Shown: positions 1 to 8,272, counted from the first letter of the stretch. The stretch: 16,733 nucleotides of DNA from Campylobacteraceae bacterium UBA1877 (GCA_002352945.1 DDHL01000083.1:40342-57074), one strand, 5' to 3'. Notes: generated by a model not told the origin, from the sequence alone. A program made the numbers and translations.

Positions 1-212
1 CTACGAAGCTAAAAGTTATTATCAATGAAGGGAAAAACCGCGAATTAAGAAGGTTTTTTGGCTATTTTGATACAGAGGTAGTTGATTTAAAAAGGGTAAG
101 CTTTGGACGGGTAGATTTGGGAATGTTAAAACCAGGCAAGCATCGCTATTTAACATCAAGTGAGTATGATGATTTAAGAAGTTTCTTAAAAGAGCAAGGA
201 GTTCGATACTAA
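1..212 (+). CDS. rluB: RluB-type 23S rRNA pseudouridine synthase, C-terminal part only
   Basis: The reading frame enters from the left edge (frame starting at base 3) and ends in TAA at 210-212. The 69 visible residues hold the C-terminal hallmark of RsuA/RluB/RluE/RluF enzymes: a basic EGKNRELRRFF segment, then EVVDLKRVSFGRVDLGMLKPGKHRYLT, the conserved R/G-rich strand and the LKPG..R.LT motif. Family members isomerise a uridine in 23S (RluB) or 16S (RsuA) rRNA to pseudouridine. The N-terminal S4 domain and the catalytic Asp lie outside the window, so the choice of RluB over RsuA rests on the C-terminus only. The next gene, rarA, begins one base after the stop, so the two are probably cotranscribed. 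Confidence 0.8.
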   Translation, partial: TKLKVIINEGKNRELRRFFGYFDTEVVDLKRVSFGRVDLGMLKPGKHRYLTSSEYDDLRSFLKEQGVRY

Positions 213-213
213 G

Positions 214-1404
214 ATGGATGCTCTTGCTTTGCGATTCCGCCCAAAAAGCCTTGAGGAGATGGTGGGACAAAAACATCTTGTGGGAAGCGATGCTGCCTTA
301 GCAAAGCTTGTGCGTCAGGGGAAAATGCCCCATGCAATGTTTTTTGGCCCTCCGGGAACTGGCAAAACGACCTTAGCAAGAATTATTGCAAAGATGCTTG
401 ATGCACCCTTTTATGAGCTTGATGCTACAAGCTTAAAAGTGGAGCAGTTTCGAAAAATTTTTAATGACCATCAACATGCACTTATAAAACCGGTTATCTT
501 TGTCGATGAGGTGCATCGATTATCAAAAACCCAGCAAGAAGTACTGCTATTGCCAATGGAAAACCATCAAGCAATCATTATTGGTGCCTCAACAGAAAAC
601 CCCTACTTTGCTCTAAGCAGTGGTATTCGTTCTCGTTCAATGTTATTTGAGTTTTACCCCCTTGAGCGTGAAGATTTAAAGAGTTTGTTAGAACGTGTTA
701 GTAACACATTAAAATGTACAATAACAGAAGATGCAAGAGAGTATCTTATTGATTCAAGCGCAGGAGATACAAGGGCGATGCTTAATCTTTTAGAGTATGC
801 TTTACATGTAAATAGTCAAATCGATTTAAAACTGCTCAAATCATTGCGCCCTGCCCCGCTTAAAGATGGTGTCAGCAGCGATGATACCCACTATCAGCTT
901 GCAAGTGCACTTATAAAAAGCATTAGAGGTTCAGACGTAAATGCATCCCTTTATTGGTTGGCAAGACTTATTGAAGGGGCTGAGCCACCAGAATTTATAG
1001 CAAGGCGTTTGGTTATTTTAGCAAGTGAAGATATTGGAAATGCTAATCCAAATGCACTCAATCTAGCCAATTCAACTTTGCAGGCAGTTTTGCGCATTGG
1101 ATATCCAGAATCGCGAATTATACTCTCTCAATGCGTTATTTATCTTGCATGCTCTCCAAAATCAAATAGAGCTTACGATGCAATCAATAAGGCTCAAGCC
1201 TTTGTGCAAAAAAATCCGCGTCAAGATGTGCCAATCCATCTCAAAGAGCCACAGCGCAAAGGTTATAAATATCCTCACGCTTTTGGAGGATGGGTTGAGC
1301 AAGAGTATTGGCAAGGGGGAGCAGAGTTTTACTTTTCAAGCAAAGTTGGTTTTGAGGCGACCCTTGATTCATGGCTTGAAAAGATTAAATCAGTTAAAAA
1401 ATAA
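214..1404 (+). CDS. rarA: Replication-associated recombination protein A (MgsA/RarA), AAA+ ATPase
   Basis: RarA/MgsA (WRNIP1 family) is an AAA+ ATPase that acts at stalled replication forks and resembles clamp-loader subunits. Visible motifs: N-terminal LALRFRPKSLEEMVGQKHLVG, typical of the family; Walker A GPPGTGKTT at residues 45-53; Walker B VIFVDEVHR at 94-101; sensor-1-like IIGASTENP around 124-132; and an SRS arginine-finger region just after. The C-terminal half has the family's tetramerisation/MgsA-C region, with LVILASEDIGNANPNAL and a late HLKEPQRKGYKYPHAFGGWVEQEY block. At 396 residues it is slightly shorter than the roughly 440 of E. coli. The ATG lies one base after the rluB stop, with AAGGAG at 196-201, 12 bases upstream. 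A copy of the TTTACATGTAAA palindrome (801-812) lies inside the gene and encodes Leu-His-Val. Confidence 0.93.
   Translation: MDALALRFRPKSLEEMVGQKHLVGSDAALAKLVRQGKMPHAMFFGPPGTGKTTLARIIAKMLDAPFYELDATSLKVEQFRKIFNDHQHALIKPVIFVDEVHRLSKTQQEVLLLPMENHQAIIIGASTENPYFALSSGIRSRSMLFEFYPLEREDLKSLLERVSNTLKCTITEDAREYLIDSSAGDTRAMLNLLEYALHVNSQIDLKLLKSLRPAPLKDGVSSDDTHYQLASALIKSIRGSDVNASLYWLARLIEGAEPPEFIARRLVILASEDIGNANPNALNLANSTLQAVLRIGYPESRIILSQCVIYLACSPKSNRAYDAINKAQAFVQKNPRQDVPIHLKEPQRKGYKYPHAFGGWVEQEYWQGGAEFYFSSKVGFEATLDSWLEKIKSVKK
801..812. repeat. TTTACATGTAAA palindrome, copy 1 (in rarA)
   Basis: Perfect 12-mer, in frame as TTA CAT GTA, encoding Leu-His-Val. Confidence 0.9.
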
Positions 1405-1413
1405 GCCAAAATC

Positions 1414-1449
1414 TTTGGCCTTTACATGTAAAGAATCAAAAAGGCCAAA
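1414..1449. terminator. Inverted repeat between convergent genes, likely bidirectional terminator
   Basis: TTTGGCCTT (1414-1422) is perfectly complementary to AAGGCCAAA (1441-1449), with an 18-base loop. It sits between the rarA stop (1404) and the stop of the converging YdcF-like gene (1436-1438). The right arm doubles as that gene's last codons (Ile-Trp-Pro-Phe). The loop holds most of a TTTACATGTAAA palindrome (1421-1432). There is no strong T tract on either side, so terminator efficiency is uncertain. Confidence 0.55.
1421..1432. repeat. TTTACATGTAAA palindrome, copy 2 (rarA / YdcF-like gene junction)
   Basis: Perfect, extended to CTTTACATGTAAAG (1420-1433); lies mostly in the loop of the convergent terminator-like repeat. 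Confidence 0.9.
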
Positions 1450-2209
1450 TTCCTCTTAAAATCAAGCTTGCAATACCCACAATCTCATGCAGTACAATAT
1501 AATTTCTTTTTAGCCCTTCTAATGATGGAAGCCAATCGCGCCAAGTAAGATTAGCCGGGTAATCTCTTTTGAAATCGGTTGGAATTGGTAAAACTTCAAA
1601 GCCAAAATGTTCAAAAATGATTTTTGCTCTTAGAAGGTGATAAGCCGAGCTTACAAGGGCAATTGTACTTTTTGCAGGCATTAAAGATGCGATATATTTG
1701 CCATTTTCAAAAGTATCTAAACTTTTATCCTCTAAAACAATATAAAAATGATCAAATCCGTTAAATTTATCTACTAAAAGCAAAGCATTAAAAGGCAAAT
1801 AGGTATACTCAAGGCTCTTTATAAAAGCACTTGATTCGCTAAGCTGTTTTGTTCCTCCTCCAGTGTAAAAAAGTGGAATATTGTGCTTTTTTGCAACATG
1901 AACCCCAACTAATGCGCGCTTAAGTGCATCGCTTGAGAGAGGAAGGTTTGGATGCCCTACTCCAACCCCTCCGGCAAGAACTACAACAGCATTTGGGCTA
2001 TTTTGTGTAAAAGTCAAAGAGTCTTTTTCAAGCCACTTTAGCGGAAGAAGACTTGTTGGTGTGATTGTAAGCAAGTACCAAAAAAGAGCCAGGGATAAAA
2101 AGGCTTTTTTAAAGGCTGGATTTTTCCAGCCCAGATATAAAAGTATGGGCAATAAAATCCCAGGAGGTAAAAAAAGAGCGGTAAATATTTTGGAGATAAT
2201 AAAAATCAA
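1436..2209 (-). CDS. YdcF/ElyC/SanA-like membrane protein (DUF218)
   Basis: A 257-residue protein with two hydrophobic segments at the N-terminus (about residues 2-27 and 36-52) followed by an extracytoplasmic DUF218 domain. Family marks are NAVVVLAGGVGVG near residue 73, a long conserved helix after it, IPLFYTGGG around 112, and VSSAYHLLRA around 187. ElyC and SanA relatives act in envelope or lipid-carrier homeostasis, but the biochemical reaction is not settled, so I give no symbol. The start is TTG (2207-2209), overlapping the purM stop as TTGA, which implies translational coupling to purM; no good Shine-Dalgarno is visible, which fits coupling. The first hydrophobic segment starts at once, so a later start would destroy it. 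The C-terminus runs into the terminator repeat. Confidence 0.75.
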   Translation of the reverse strand: MIFIISKIFTALFLPPGILLPILLYLGWKNPAFKKAFLSLALFWYLLTITPTSLLPLKWLEKDSLTFTQNSPNAVVVLAGGVGVGHPNLPLSSDALKRALVGVHVAKKHNIPLFYTGGGTKQLSESSAFIKSLEYTYLPFNALLLVDKFNGFDHFYIVLEDKSLDTFENGKYIASLMPAKSTIALVSSAYHLLRAKIIFEHFGFEVLPIPTDFKRDYPANLTWRDWLPSLEGLKRNYIVLHEIVGIASLILRGIWPF

Positions 2210-3207
2210 TTTACTAACTCTACGCCCTCAATTTTGCTACTAATTTGTCCAATAACATACCCATCGCACTTTTGTAAAACAGTTGAGACATTGTTTGGAT
2301 TTACGATTAAAACCATTCCAACACCCATATTAAATGTACGATACAATTCCATCTCATCTATGTGCGGACGCATTAAATCAAAAATTGGCAAACTTTTAAT
2401 CTTGCTTTTGTAAATTTTTGCACCAAGTCCTTTTGGAAATACACGAGGAATATTCTCAAGAATTCCACCTCCAGTAATGTGCGCAAGTGCATTGAGGTAG
2501 GGTTTTAGAGCTAAAAACTCTTTAACATAGATTCGTGTAGGAGTCAAAAGGGTATCAATGAGTTTTTTCCCATCCACTTGGGTGTCAAAATCCATATTTA
2601 GGGTTTCAAAAAAGAGTTTTCGAACCAAAGAGTAACCATTAGAGTGGATTCCAGAGCTAGGAAGTGCAATAACCACATCACCCTCTTTTACTCTCTTTGT
2701 TGGGTCAATCTCCTCTTTTTCTGCAATGCCTACAGCAAAACCAGCTAAGTCAAAATCTTCACCCTGATACATTCCTGGCATTTCAGCAGTCTCTCCGCCA
2801 ATAAGGCTAGCATTTGCCTCAATACATCCTTTGGAGATTCCTTTTACTATATCGGTTGCATCTTCAATGCGCAATTTTCCAGTAGCGTAATAATCAAGAA
2901 AAAATAAAGGTGTGGCAAAATTGCAAATCAAATCATTCACACACATCGCCACAAGGTCAATTCCAACACTGTCGAAGCGTTTTGCATCAATTGCCAATTT
3001 TAATTTAGTCCCTACCCCATCAGTAGCGCCTAAAAGCACGGGCTCTTTGTAGCCTGTGGGCAGTGCAAAGGCTCCGGCAAAAGAGCCTATTCCGCCAATA
3101 ACATTGGAGCTAAAAGTGGATTTAACAAAGGGTTTTATGGCATCAACAAAGGCATTGCCCGCATCTATATCGACGCCTGCAGATTTATAACTTATTGGTG
3201 AAGGCAT
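2206..3207 (-). CDS. purM: Phosphoribosylformylglycinamidine cyclo-ligase (AIR synthetase)
   Basis: PurM closes formylglycinamidine ribonucleotide (FGAM) to aminoimidazole ribonucleotide (AIR) with ATP, the fifth step of purine synthesis, in the cytoplasm. The 333 residues match the usual length of about 340. Motifs: SYKSAGVDIDAGNAFV at the N-terminus, IGGIGSFAGAF, LLGATDGVGTKLKLA (the family signature DGVGTK), MCVNDL, GETAEMPGMY, ALPSSGIHSNGYSLVRK and AHITGGGILENIPR. The ATG is at 3205-3207, preceded on the minus strand by GAGGA with 7 bases of spacing. The YdcF-like gene follows with a 3-base overlap. coaE is transcribed divergently from the same 129-base spacer. Confidence 0.96.
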   Translation of the reverse strand: MPSPISYKSAGVDIDAGNAFVDAIKPFVKSTFSSNVIGGIGSFAGAFALPTGYKEPVLLGATDGVGTKLKLAIDAKRFDSVGIDLVAMCVNDLICNFATPLFFLDYYATGKLRIEDATDIVKGISKGCIEANASLIGGETAEMPGMYQGEDFDLAGFAVGIAEKEEIDPTKRVKEGDVVIALPSSGIHSNGYSLVRKLFFETLNMDFDTQVDGKKLIDTLLTPTRIYVKEFLALKPYLNALAHITGGGILENIPRVFPKGLGAKIYKSKIKSLPIFDLMRPHIDEMELYRTFNMGVGMVLIVNPNNVSTVLQKCDGYVIGQISSKIEGVELVN

Positions 3208-3264
3208 TAGTTTTCCTCAAAAACAGTAAAATTACTATTGGGTCATAGACCACCGTAGTTTAAG

Positions 3265-3270
3265 ATTGTA
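3265..3270 (-). promoter_or_regulatory. Candidate -10 element for purM
   Basis: On the minus strand TATACAAT lies in the AT-rich spacer, 58 bases before the purM start. No convincing -35 is present, as is common for sigma-70 promoters in this phylum. A short GGTC-ATA-GACC inverted repeat (3241-3251) would lie in the leader; its role is unknown. Confidence 0.35.
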
Positions 3271-3300
3271 TATAAAAATTGGCTAATTTTAGCTAAAGCA

Positions 3301-3309
3301 TGTTAAAAT
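3301..3309 (+). promoter_or_regulatory. Candidate extended -10 promoter for coaE-dapF-glucosaminidase
   Basis: TGTTAAAAT fits an extended -10 (TG-N-TAAAAT). It is placed 27 bases before the coaE ATG, giving a short leader of about 20 bases. No clear -35 is present. Confidence 0.45.
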
Positions 3310-3336
3310 CGGGGTTAATAATTTTTAAGGAATTGA

Positions 3337-3936
3337 ATGCGTCCCGCAATTATTACAGGCAGCATTGGAACTGGAAAGAGCACCGTTTGTAAAAGATTAT
3401 CCAAAATGGGTGTTAAAGTCATAGATGCTGATTTAATTGCCCACAAAGTTTTGGATGAGAATGCCTTGCAAATTTGTGAAATGTTTGGCAAAGAGTGCCT
3501 TTTTGATGGAAAAGTAGATCGAAAGATTCTTGGCAAAATTGTCTTTAATGACCCTAAAAAACGCCAAATTCTAGAGGAGTTTATCCATCCAATTATTCAC
3601 AAAGACCTTTTAGATGAATGGCAAAAAAGCAAGGATAAAAATGAGGATGCTATTTTAGATATCCCTCTTTATTTTGAGAGTAAAAATAGGTATGAGGGTT
3701 TTTTTATTGTAGTTGTGTATGCTCCAAAAGAGCAGCAAATTAAGCGTTTAAAAGAGCGCAATAATCTTTCTATGCAAGAGATACAAAAACGCTTAGATGC
3801 ACAGCTACCTATTGAAAAAAAGTGTAAAATGGCCGATTGGGTAGTAGATAATTCAAAAGATTTAAAGAGCCTTGAAGAGGAGATTCAAAGCCTTTATAAA
3901 TGGCTAAAGGAAGACAATGCATATTCGAAAATATAG
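3337..3936 (+). CDS. coaE: Dephospho-CoA kinase
   Basis: CoaE phosphorylates the 3'-hydroxyl of the ribose of dephospho-CoA, the last step of coenzyme A synthesis. The 199-residue protein begins MRPAIITGSIGTGKSTVC, a P-loop at residues 8-16, followed by VIDADLIAHKVL (substrate-binding DAD motif), FIHPIIH, DIPLYFES and a lid-like KERNNLSMQEIQKRLDAQLPIEKK segment with the Arg/Lys pattern of the family. TAAGGA lies 5 bases before the ATG. It leads a run of three overlapping genes: dapF starts 20 bases before the coaE stop. Confidence 0.94.
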   Translation: MRPAIITGSIGTGKSTVCKRLSKMGVKVIDADLIAHKVLDENALQICEMFGKECLFDGKVDRKILGKIVFNDPKKRQILEEFIHPIIHKDLLDEWQKSKDKNEDAILDIPLYFESKNRYEGFFIVVVYAPKEQQIKRLKERNNLSMQEIQKRLDAQLPIEKKCKMADWVVDNSKDLKSLEEEIQSLYKWLKEDNAYSKI

Positions 3937-4660
3937 TGCAAGTGGGAATGATTTTATCATATTTCACTCTTTACATGTAAAAGATAGAAGCGCGCTTGCT
4001 AAACATCTTTGCGATCGTCACGAAGGTGTTGGGGCAGATGGAATGATTGTTTTATTGCCCCATAATGAGTGTGATTTTATGTGGGAATTTTACAATAGTG
4101 ATGGTTCGCGCCCAGCGATGTGTGGCAATGGCTCAAGAGCAGCAGCTCATTACGCATTCAATCAAGGATTGGCTAAAGAGCAGATGAGTTTTAAAACTGA
4201 TGCTGGAATTTTAAGAGCATCCGTTGAGAAAGATATGGTTGAGAGTCAATTGACCCCATTTGTAAAATTGCAAGATCCATTTACAAAGAGTGGAAAAAAG
4301 TGGTACTTTTGGGATACGGGCGTGCCCCATTTGGTCTGTTTTGGCAAATATGACCAAGAGCTTGCTAGAAGTATGCGCATGGAGTTTAATGCTAATGTAA
4401 ACTTTTGCACGTGGGAATCTAATGCTTTACATGTAAGTACTTATGAGCGCGGCGTAGAAGGGATGACTCAAGCTTGCGGCACCGGAATGGTAGCAGCTTT
4501 TTTAAGTGCAAGGCAGGAAGAAAAGAGGATTGAATCTTTAAGCGTAGTTCCACCAAGCGGAGAATGGTTAAGAGTAAGAATTGATGATAAAAATAGTGTC
4601 TTTTTAAAAGGTTCAGTAAGGGAGGTTTTTAGCGCTGAGGTATTTGGAGTCAATTTGTGA
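3917..4660 (+). CDS. dapF: Diaminopimelate epimerase
   Basis: DapF epimerises LL- to meso-diaminopimelate without a cofactor, supplying lysine and peptidoglycan. The two catalytic cysteines are visible: C69 in AMCGNGSR and C187 in QACGTGMVAAF. The N-terminus IRKYSASGNDFIIF and the central DTGVPHLV and YERGVEGMTQACGTG are family signatures. Length, 247, matches the short DapF forms of this phylum (E. coli has 274). The ATG overlaps coaE by 20 bases, with AAAGGAAG just upstream. Two copies of the TTTACATGTAAA palindrome lie inside the gene, both giving Leu-His-Val (residues 19-21 and 171-173); the second adjoins the conserved YERG motif. Confidence 0.95.
   Translation: MHIRKYSASGNDFIIFHSLHVKDRSALAKHLCDRHEGVGADGMIVLLPHNECDFMWEFYNSDGSRPAMCGNGSRAAAHYAFNQGLAKEQMSFKTDAGILRASVEKDMVESQLTPFVKLQDPFTKSGKKWYFWDTGVPHLVCFGKYDQELARSMRMEFNANVNFCTWESNALHVSTYERGVEGMTQACGTGMVAAFLSARQEEKRIESLSVVPPSGEWLRVRIDDKNSVFLKGSVREVFSAEVFGVNL
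3970..3981. repeat. TTTACATGTAAA palindrome, copy 3 (in dapF)
   Basis: Perfect 12-mer, in frame as TTA CAT GTA, encoding Leu-His-Val. Confidence 0.9.
4426..4437. repeat. TTTACATGTAAA-like palindrome, copy 4 (in dapF)
   Basis: One mismatch (last base G). In frame as TTA CAT GTA, encoding Leu-His-Val; 456 bases after copy 3. Confidence 0.85.
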
Positions 4661-5430
4661 ATAAGTTTTGCCATTTTTTAAGCATTGTACTGCTAGCTGG
4701 AAGTTTAAAAGCAGCCGGGTTTCCTCAATTTTATTATGAGATAAAAGATAGCAAAACCCAAAGGCAAGAGTTTGGACGCATAATGCGTCCCATGATTGAT
4801 AAGGCCAATGCAAAGACCCTTCAAGAGCGCGCCTTTGTGCAAAACTTTTTTGCCCGCTACCTTCCTATGCAGTTTCGTGATATTCCAAAAGAGGATTTGG
4901 TTAAATTGAGCCAAATCCGTCAAAAATACCGCGTTGAGAGTCTATTTGATTTAAAATCGTACGAAAATAGAATCGATACAGTTCCAGTCTCTTTGGCTCT
5001 TGCTCAAGCAGCAATCGAGAGTGGATGGGGCAAGAGTAGATTTGTAAGAGAGGCAAACAATATTTTTGGGCACTGGACATGGGGGAGTGTTGGGTTAGTG
5101 CCTCTAAATAGAGCAGAGGGTAAAACCCATAGAATCCGCATATTTAAAAGTTTACAAGATTCAGTTGATGGGTATGTTCTTAATTTAAACCGCCATTATG
5201 CCTACAGACTCTTTCGTAAAGCTAGGCAGGAGGCAAAAGAAGCAGGTAGGCTATTTACCGGATTAGATGCTGCAAAGACGATGTTGTACTATTCGGAGTT
5301 GCGAGAAAAATATGTTCAAATGCTCATAAAAGTGATTAAAGAGAATGACTTTTTACGTTACGATAACTGGGCTACAGCCCAGCAGCCTTTATCGCTTCAG
5401 CCTGAAAGTGGGCAATCACTGGATCAATAA
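4657..5430 (+). CDS. Secreted Bax-type endo-beta-N-acetylglucosaminidase
   Basis: A 257-residue protein with a signal peptide (charged MNKF, a hydrophobic run, likely cut near SLKA-AG, residue 20) and a glucosaminidase domain like that of E. coli Bax (FlgJ C-terminal/LytF type). The motif [32 protein letters not shown] spans about residues 111-142; E121 is the expected catalytic acid, and the NNIFGHW block is characteristic. Such enzymes cleave peptidoglycan glycan strands in the periplasm. The start is GTG at 4657, overlapping the dapF stop as GTGA, so translation is probably coupled. The last 59 bases run antisense through the 3' end of prfA. The C-terminal [15 protein letters not shown] tail is low-complexity and lies mostly in that overlap. 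The hydrolytic activity is assigned by family only. Confidence 0.85.
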   Translation: MNKFCHFLSIVLLAGSLKAAGFPQFYYEIKDSKTQRQEFGRIMRPMIDKANAKTLQERAFVQNFFARYLPMQFRDIPKEDLVKLSQIRQKYRVESLFDLKSYENRIDTVPVSLALAQAAIESGWGKSRFVREANNIFGHWTWGSVGLVPLNRAEGKTHRIRIFKSLQDSVDGYVLNLNRHYAYRLFRKARQEAKEAGRLFTGLDAAKTMLYYSELREKYVQMLIKVIKENDFLRYDNWATAQQPLSLQPESGQSLDQ

Positions 5431-6439
5431 TCTCATCAAAAAGCCCATCTTGCATAATTGCATCTAATCTATAAAGTGTGATATTTGCGCGGTGGTCGCT
5501 AATACGATTTTGAGGGAAGTTGTATGTTCTAATTCGCGCACTTCTATCTCCTGAGCCTACTTGAACCTTGCGCGCTTGACTCTCTTTTGCAATGCGTTCT
5601 TGCTCTTGAAGATCATAAAGCCTTGCTTTAAGCACGCGCATAGCAGCCTCTTTGTTTTTATGCTGCGATTTTCCATCTTGGTTTACTACCACAAGTCCAG
5701 ATGGAATGTGGGTAATGCGAACAGCACTATCTGTGGTATTTACAGATTGTCCACCATTGCCAGAGCTTCGCATAACATCGATTTTTAAATCATTTGGATT
5801 GATTTCAATTTCAATATCATCAACCTCGGGCATTACAGCAACGGTAATTGCTGAAGTGTGAACCCTTCCTTGAGATTCGGTAGCTGGTACACGCTGTACA
5901 CGGTGCACTCCACCTTCATATTTCATCTTACTATAAGCCCCTTGGCCTTTAATGAGTGCAATAATCTCCTTAAACCCGCCCATAATTCCTTCACTTTGGT
6001 TGACAATTTCAACCTTCCAGCCTTTACTTTCAGCGTATCGCACATAGGCTTTAAAAAGATCTGCAACAAAAAGAGCTGCCTCATCTCCGCCAGTTCCAGC
6101 ACGTAATTCTAAAAAGATATTGCGATCATCATTGGGGTCTTTTGGAAGCAAAAGCAGTTTAATCTCATTTTCAAGCTCCTCTTTTCGAGGCTCTAAAATT
6201 TTTAACTCCTCTTTAGCGAGCTCCCAGAGTTCATCATCATCTGCTAATGCCTTATTCTCTTGAATTTGATTGCAAACGTCTATATATTCAGTAGCAGCAT
6301 CTTTGAGAGGTTCAAGAGAGGATTGCTCTTTTGAAAGGGCAGTCATCTTTTTGATATCACTAGCAATATCGGGTGAACTTAAAAGGGTGGTAATTTCATT
6401 ATAACGATCTAAAAAAGGTTGGAGTTTTTCAATTAACAT
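5372..6439 (-). CDS. prfA: Peptide chain release factor 1 (RF1)
   Basis: RF1 recognises UAA and UAG stop codons and triggers peptidyl-tRNA hydrolysis. The 355 residues show the RF1 tripeptide anticodon P185-A-T187 in [16 protein letters not shown], not the SPF of RF2, and the catalytic GGQ at 229-231 in [37 protein letters not shown] block precedes them. The start ATG (6437-6439) agrees with the family N-terminus, but the bases before it (TCCTAAAACCACCCC) contain no Shine-Dalgarno. It follows rpsT by 27 bases, with a hairpin in between, and is probably cotranscribed with it. Its 3' end overlaps the converging glucosaminidase gene by 59 bases. Confidence 0.96.
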   Translation of the reverse strand: MLIEKLQPFLDRYNEITTLLSSPDIASDIKKMTALSKEQSSLEPLKDAATEYIDVCNQIQENKALADDDELWELAKEELKILEPRKEELENEIKLLLLPKDPNDDRNIFLELRAGTGGDEAALFVADLFKAYVRYAESKGWKVEIVNQSEGIMGGFKEIIALIKGQGAYSKMKYEGGVHRVQRVPATESQGRVHTSAITVAVMPEVDDIEIEINPNDLKIDVMRSSGNGGQSVNTTDSAVRITHIPSGLVVVNQDGKSQHKNKEAAMRVLKARLYDLQEQERIAKESQARKVQVGSGDRSARIRTYNFPQNRISDHRANITLYRLDAIMQDGLFDEIIDPVIAHFQAEAIKAAGL

Positions 6440-6456
6440 GGGGTGGTTTTAGGATA

Positions 6457-6478
6457 GCCGCAATAACTATTTTGCGGC
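6457..6478 (-). promoter_or_regulatory. Hairpin spanning the rpsT stop, upstream of prfA
   Basis: GCCGCAA (6457-6463) and TTGCGGC (6472-6478) form a perfect 7-bp stem with an 8-base loop that contains the rpsT TAG stop codon. No T run follows on the minus strand, so it looks more like an attenuator, a processing site or a control on prfA than a full terminator. It ends 17 bases before the prfA start. Confidence 0.5.
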
Positions 6479-6742
6479 TGTTTTGAGGCTATTAACTGCT
6501 TTAGCAAGTCGGCTAACTTTGCGTGCAGCACTATTTTTTTTCAAGAAACCTCGACTCACATAACTATGTAGACTTTGATTTGCAACTTTAAGCGCCGCTT
6601 CAGCAGCTTCTAGGTCGCCAGACGCAACTGCAGCGTGAACCGCTTTTGAAATATTTTTCATACGAGTGCGATAAAATCGATTTCGTTCAGTGCGTACTTT
6701 GGTTTGTCGTGCGCGTTTTTCCGCGGACTTATGGTTCGCCAT
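6467..6742 (-). CDS. rpsT: 30S ribosomal protein S20
   Basis: S20 binds 16S rRNA early in small-subunit assembly. The 91-residue, very basic protein begins [22 protein letters not shown], the S20 signature, and has the usual helical repeat pattern ([36 protein letters not shown]). Codon use and length (family 85-90) are normal. On the minus strand AAAGG precedes the ATG by about 10 bases and a TATAAT box lies about 35 bases upstream. prfA follows in the same direction. Confidence 0.97.
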   Translation of the reverse strand: MANHKSAEKRARQTKVRTERNRFYRTRMKNISKAVHAAVASGDLEAAEAALKVANQSLHSYVSRGFLKKNSAARKVSRLAKAVNSLKTAAK

Positions 6743-6777
6743 AGCATATAACCTTTAGTGTAAAATTTTAGTCTTGG

Positions 6778-6783
6778 ATTATA
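6778..6783 (-). promoter_or_regulatory. -10 box of the rpsT-prfA promoter
   Basis: A perfect TATAAT on the minus strand, preceded by an A/T-rich tract, 35 bases before the rpsT start. A -35 element is not evident. Confidence 0.6.
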
Positions 6784-6891
6784 CATAATTAAAAATTAAA
6801 TAAAACTTATTTTCAGCAAAATTTAAACTTTTATCCTGCCAATCAAAGATATTTATCCATTATACCACATTAAAGTTTTTTCGCGAGTGTG

Positions 6892-6900
6892 TGTTACAAT
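6892..6900 (+). promoter_or_regulatory. Extended -10 promoter of glmM-lspA
   Basis: TGTTACAAT is an extended -10 (TG-N-TACAAT), 31 bases before the chosen glmM start. It lies in the divergent spacer shared with rpsT. Confidence 0.5.
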
Positions 6901-6931
6901 ATCGGCTTGAGTTTATGAACAAGGAATGATG

Positions 6932-8272
6932 ATGAAGCTATTTGGTACTGACGGGGTACGTGGTAAAGCTGGCGTGGGCTTAGATGCCGCAAAAGCGATG
7001 CGACTTGCAATGGCTGCTGGAATATATTTTAGAAAACAGTCTAAAACAAATAAAATAATTATTGGAAAAGATACAAGAAGAAGCGGTTATATGATTGAAA
7101 CTGCCATTGTTGCAGGACTTACAGCAGTCGGTTATGATGTGCGCCAGATTGGGCCAATGCCAACACCTGCAATTGCCTTTTTAACTGAAGATATGCGCTG
7201 TGATGGGGGAATTATGATAAGCGCTTCGCACAACCCTTACTATGACAATGGGATTAAATTTTTTGATCATGCAGGCAATAAACTCAATGAAAAAGCCGAA
7301 GCTGAAATTGAAAAGATCTATTTTGATGATGCTTTGATTGTTAAAAATCAAAAACAGGAGATGGAAATTGGCAGTTCAAAGCGAATCGATGATGTAATTG
7401 GCCGCTATATTGTCCAAATCAAAAACTCCTTTCCAAAGAATTTGACCTTAAATGGGATTCGAGTGGTTTTAGATGTTGCCAATGGTGCTGCATATAAAGT
7501 CGCGCCAACCATATTTAGTGAACTTGGAGCTGAGACAATAGTAATTGCTGATGATCCAAACGGAAGCAATATCAACTTAAATTGCGGTGCACTCCACCCT
7601 GAGGCTTTGTGTGAGCAAGTTAAGATGCTACGAGCCGATATTGGCTTTGGGTTTGATGGAGATGCTGATAGACTTGTGGTCGTGGATGAAACCGGCAGAG
7701 TTGTTCATGGAGATAAGCTTCTTGGAGCTTTAGCACTTTATTTAAAAAAGACCCATGCGCTAAGAGGCGATGGGATAGCTGCTACTGTTATGAGCAATCA
7801 AGCTTTGGAGGATTTTTTGCATCTTCACAAAATTGGACTTATGCGTTGCAATGTGGGTGATAAATATGTTTTAAAAACACTTAAGGAAAATGGGCTCAAT
7901 TTTGGAGGAGAGCAAAGTGGTCATATCATATTTAGCGACTTTGCAAAGACTGGTGATGCTTTGGTAGCAGCAATGCAAGTGATGGCTTATATGCTCACAA
8001 CCAATGAAAAAGCAAGCAAGCTTTTAAACCCTTTTGAACCTTATCCTCAGCTTTTAAAAAGTTTGCCGGTTGGAGCAAAAAAACCTCTTGAATCTATCAA
8101 AGGTTATGAAGAGAAGATTCAAAAATTAAAAGAGGCTGGCATTCGCCCACTTATTCGCTACTCTGGAACGGAGGCGCTTTTGCGAATCTTGCTTGAAGGC
8201 CAAGATAACGACGCATTGCACCTGCATATGAAAGAGTTAAAGCAGTTTTTTCAAAAGGCCTTAAATGGCTAA
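6932..8272 (+). CDS. glmM: Phosphoglucosamine mutase
   Basis: GlmM converts glucosamine-6-phosphate to glucosamine-1-phosphate for UDP-GlcNAc, the common precursor of peptidoglycan and LPS. The 446 residues match the family. [14 protein letters not shown] opens the protein; the phosphoserine loop [16 protein letters not shown] has the active serine at S99; the metal loop is [25 protein letters not shown] is the sugar-binding loop; and [15 protein letters not shown] is the C-terminal phosphate-binding loop. Three ATG codons stand in tandem (6926, 6929, 6932). AAGGA at 6921-6925 suits only the third, at 6 bases, which also gives the family N-terminus. lspA starts 8 bases before the stop. Confidence 0.96.
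   Translation: MKLFGTDGVRGKAGVGLDAAKAMRLAMAAGIYFRKQSKTNKIIIGKDTRRSGYMIETAIVAGLTAVGYDVRQIGPMPTPAIAFLTEDMRCDGGIMISASHNPYYDNGIKFFDHAGNKLNEKAEAEIEKIYFDDALIVKNQKQEMEIGSSKRIDDVIGRYIVQIKNSFPKNLTLNGIRVVLDVANGAAYKVAPTIFSELGAETIVIADDPNGSNINLNCGALHPEALCEQVKMLRADIGFGFDGDADRLVVVDETGRVVHGDKLLGALALYLKKTHALRGDGIAATVMSNQALEDFLHLHKIGLMRCNVGDKYVLKTLKENGLNFGGEQSGHIIFSDFAKTGDALVAAMQVMAYMLTTNEKASKLLNPFEPYPQLLKSLPVGAKKPLESIKGYEEKIQKLKEAGIRPLIRYSGTEALLRILLEGQDNDALHLHMKELKQFFQKALNG

Noticed and set aside
4613..4923. Minus-strand frames over the dapF/glucosaminidase junction
   Set aside because: They are opposite well-supported genes, with no Shine-Dalgarno and no family resemblance.
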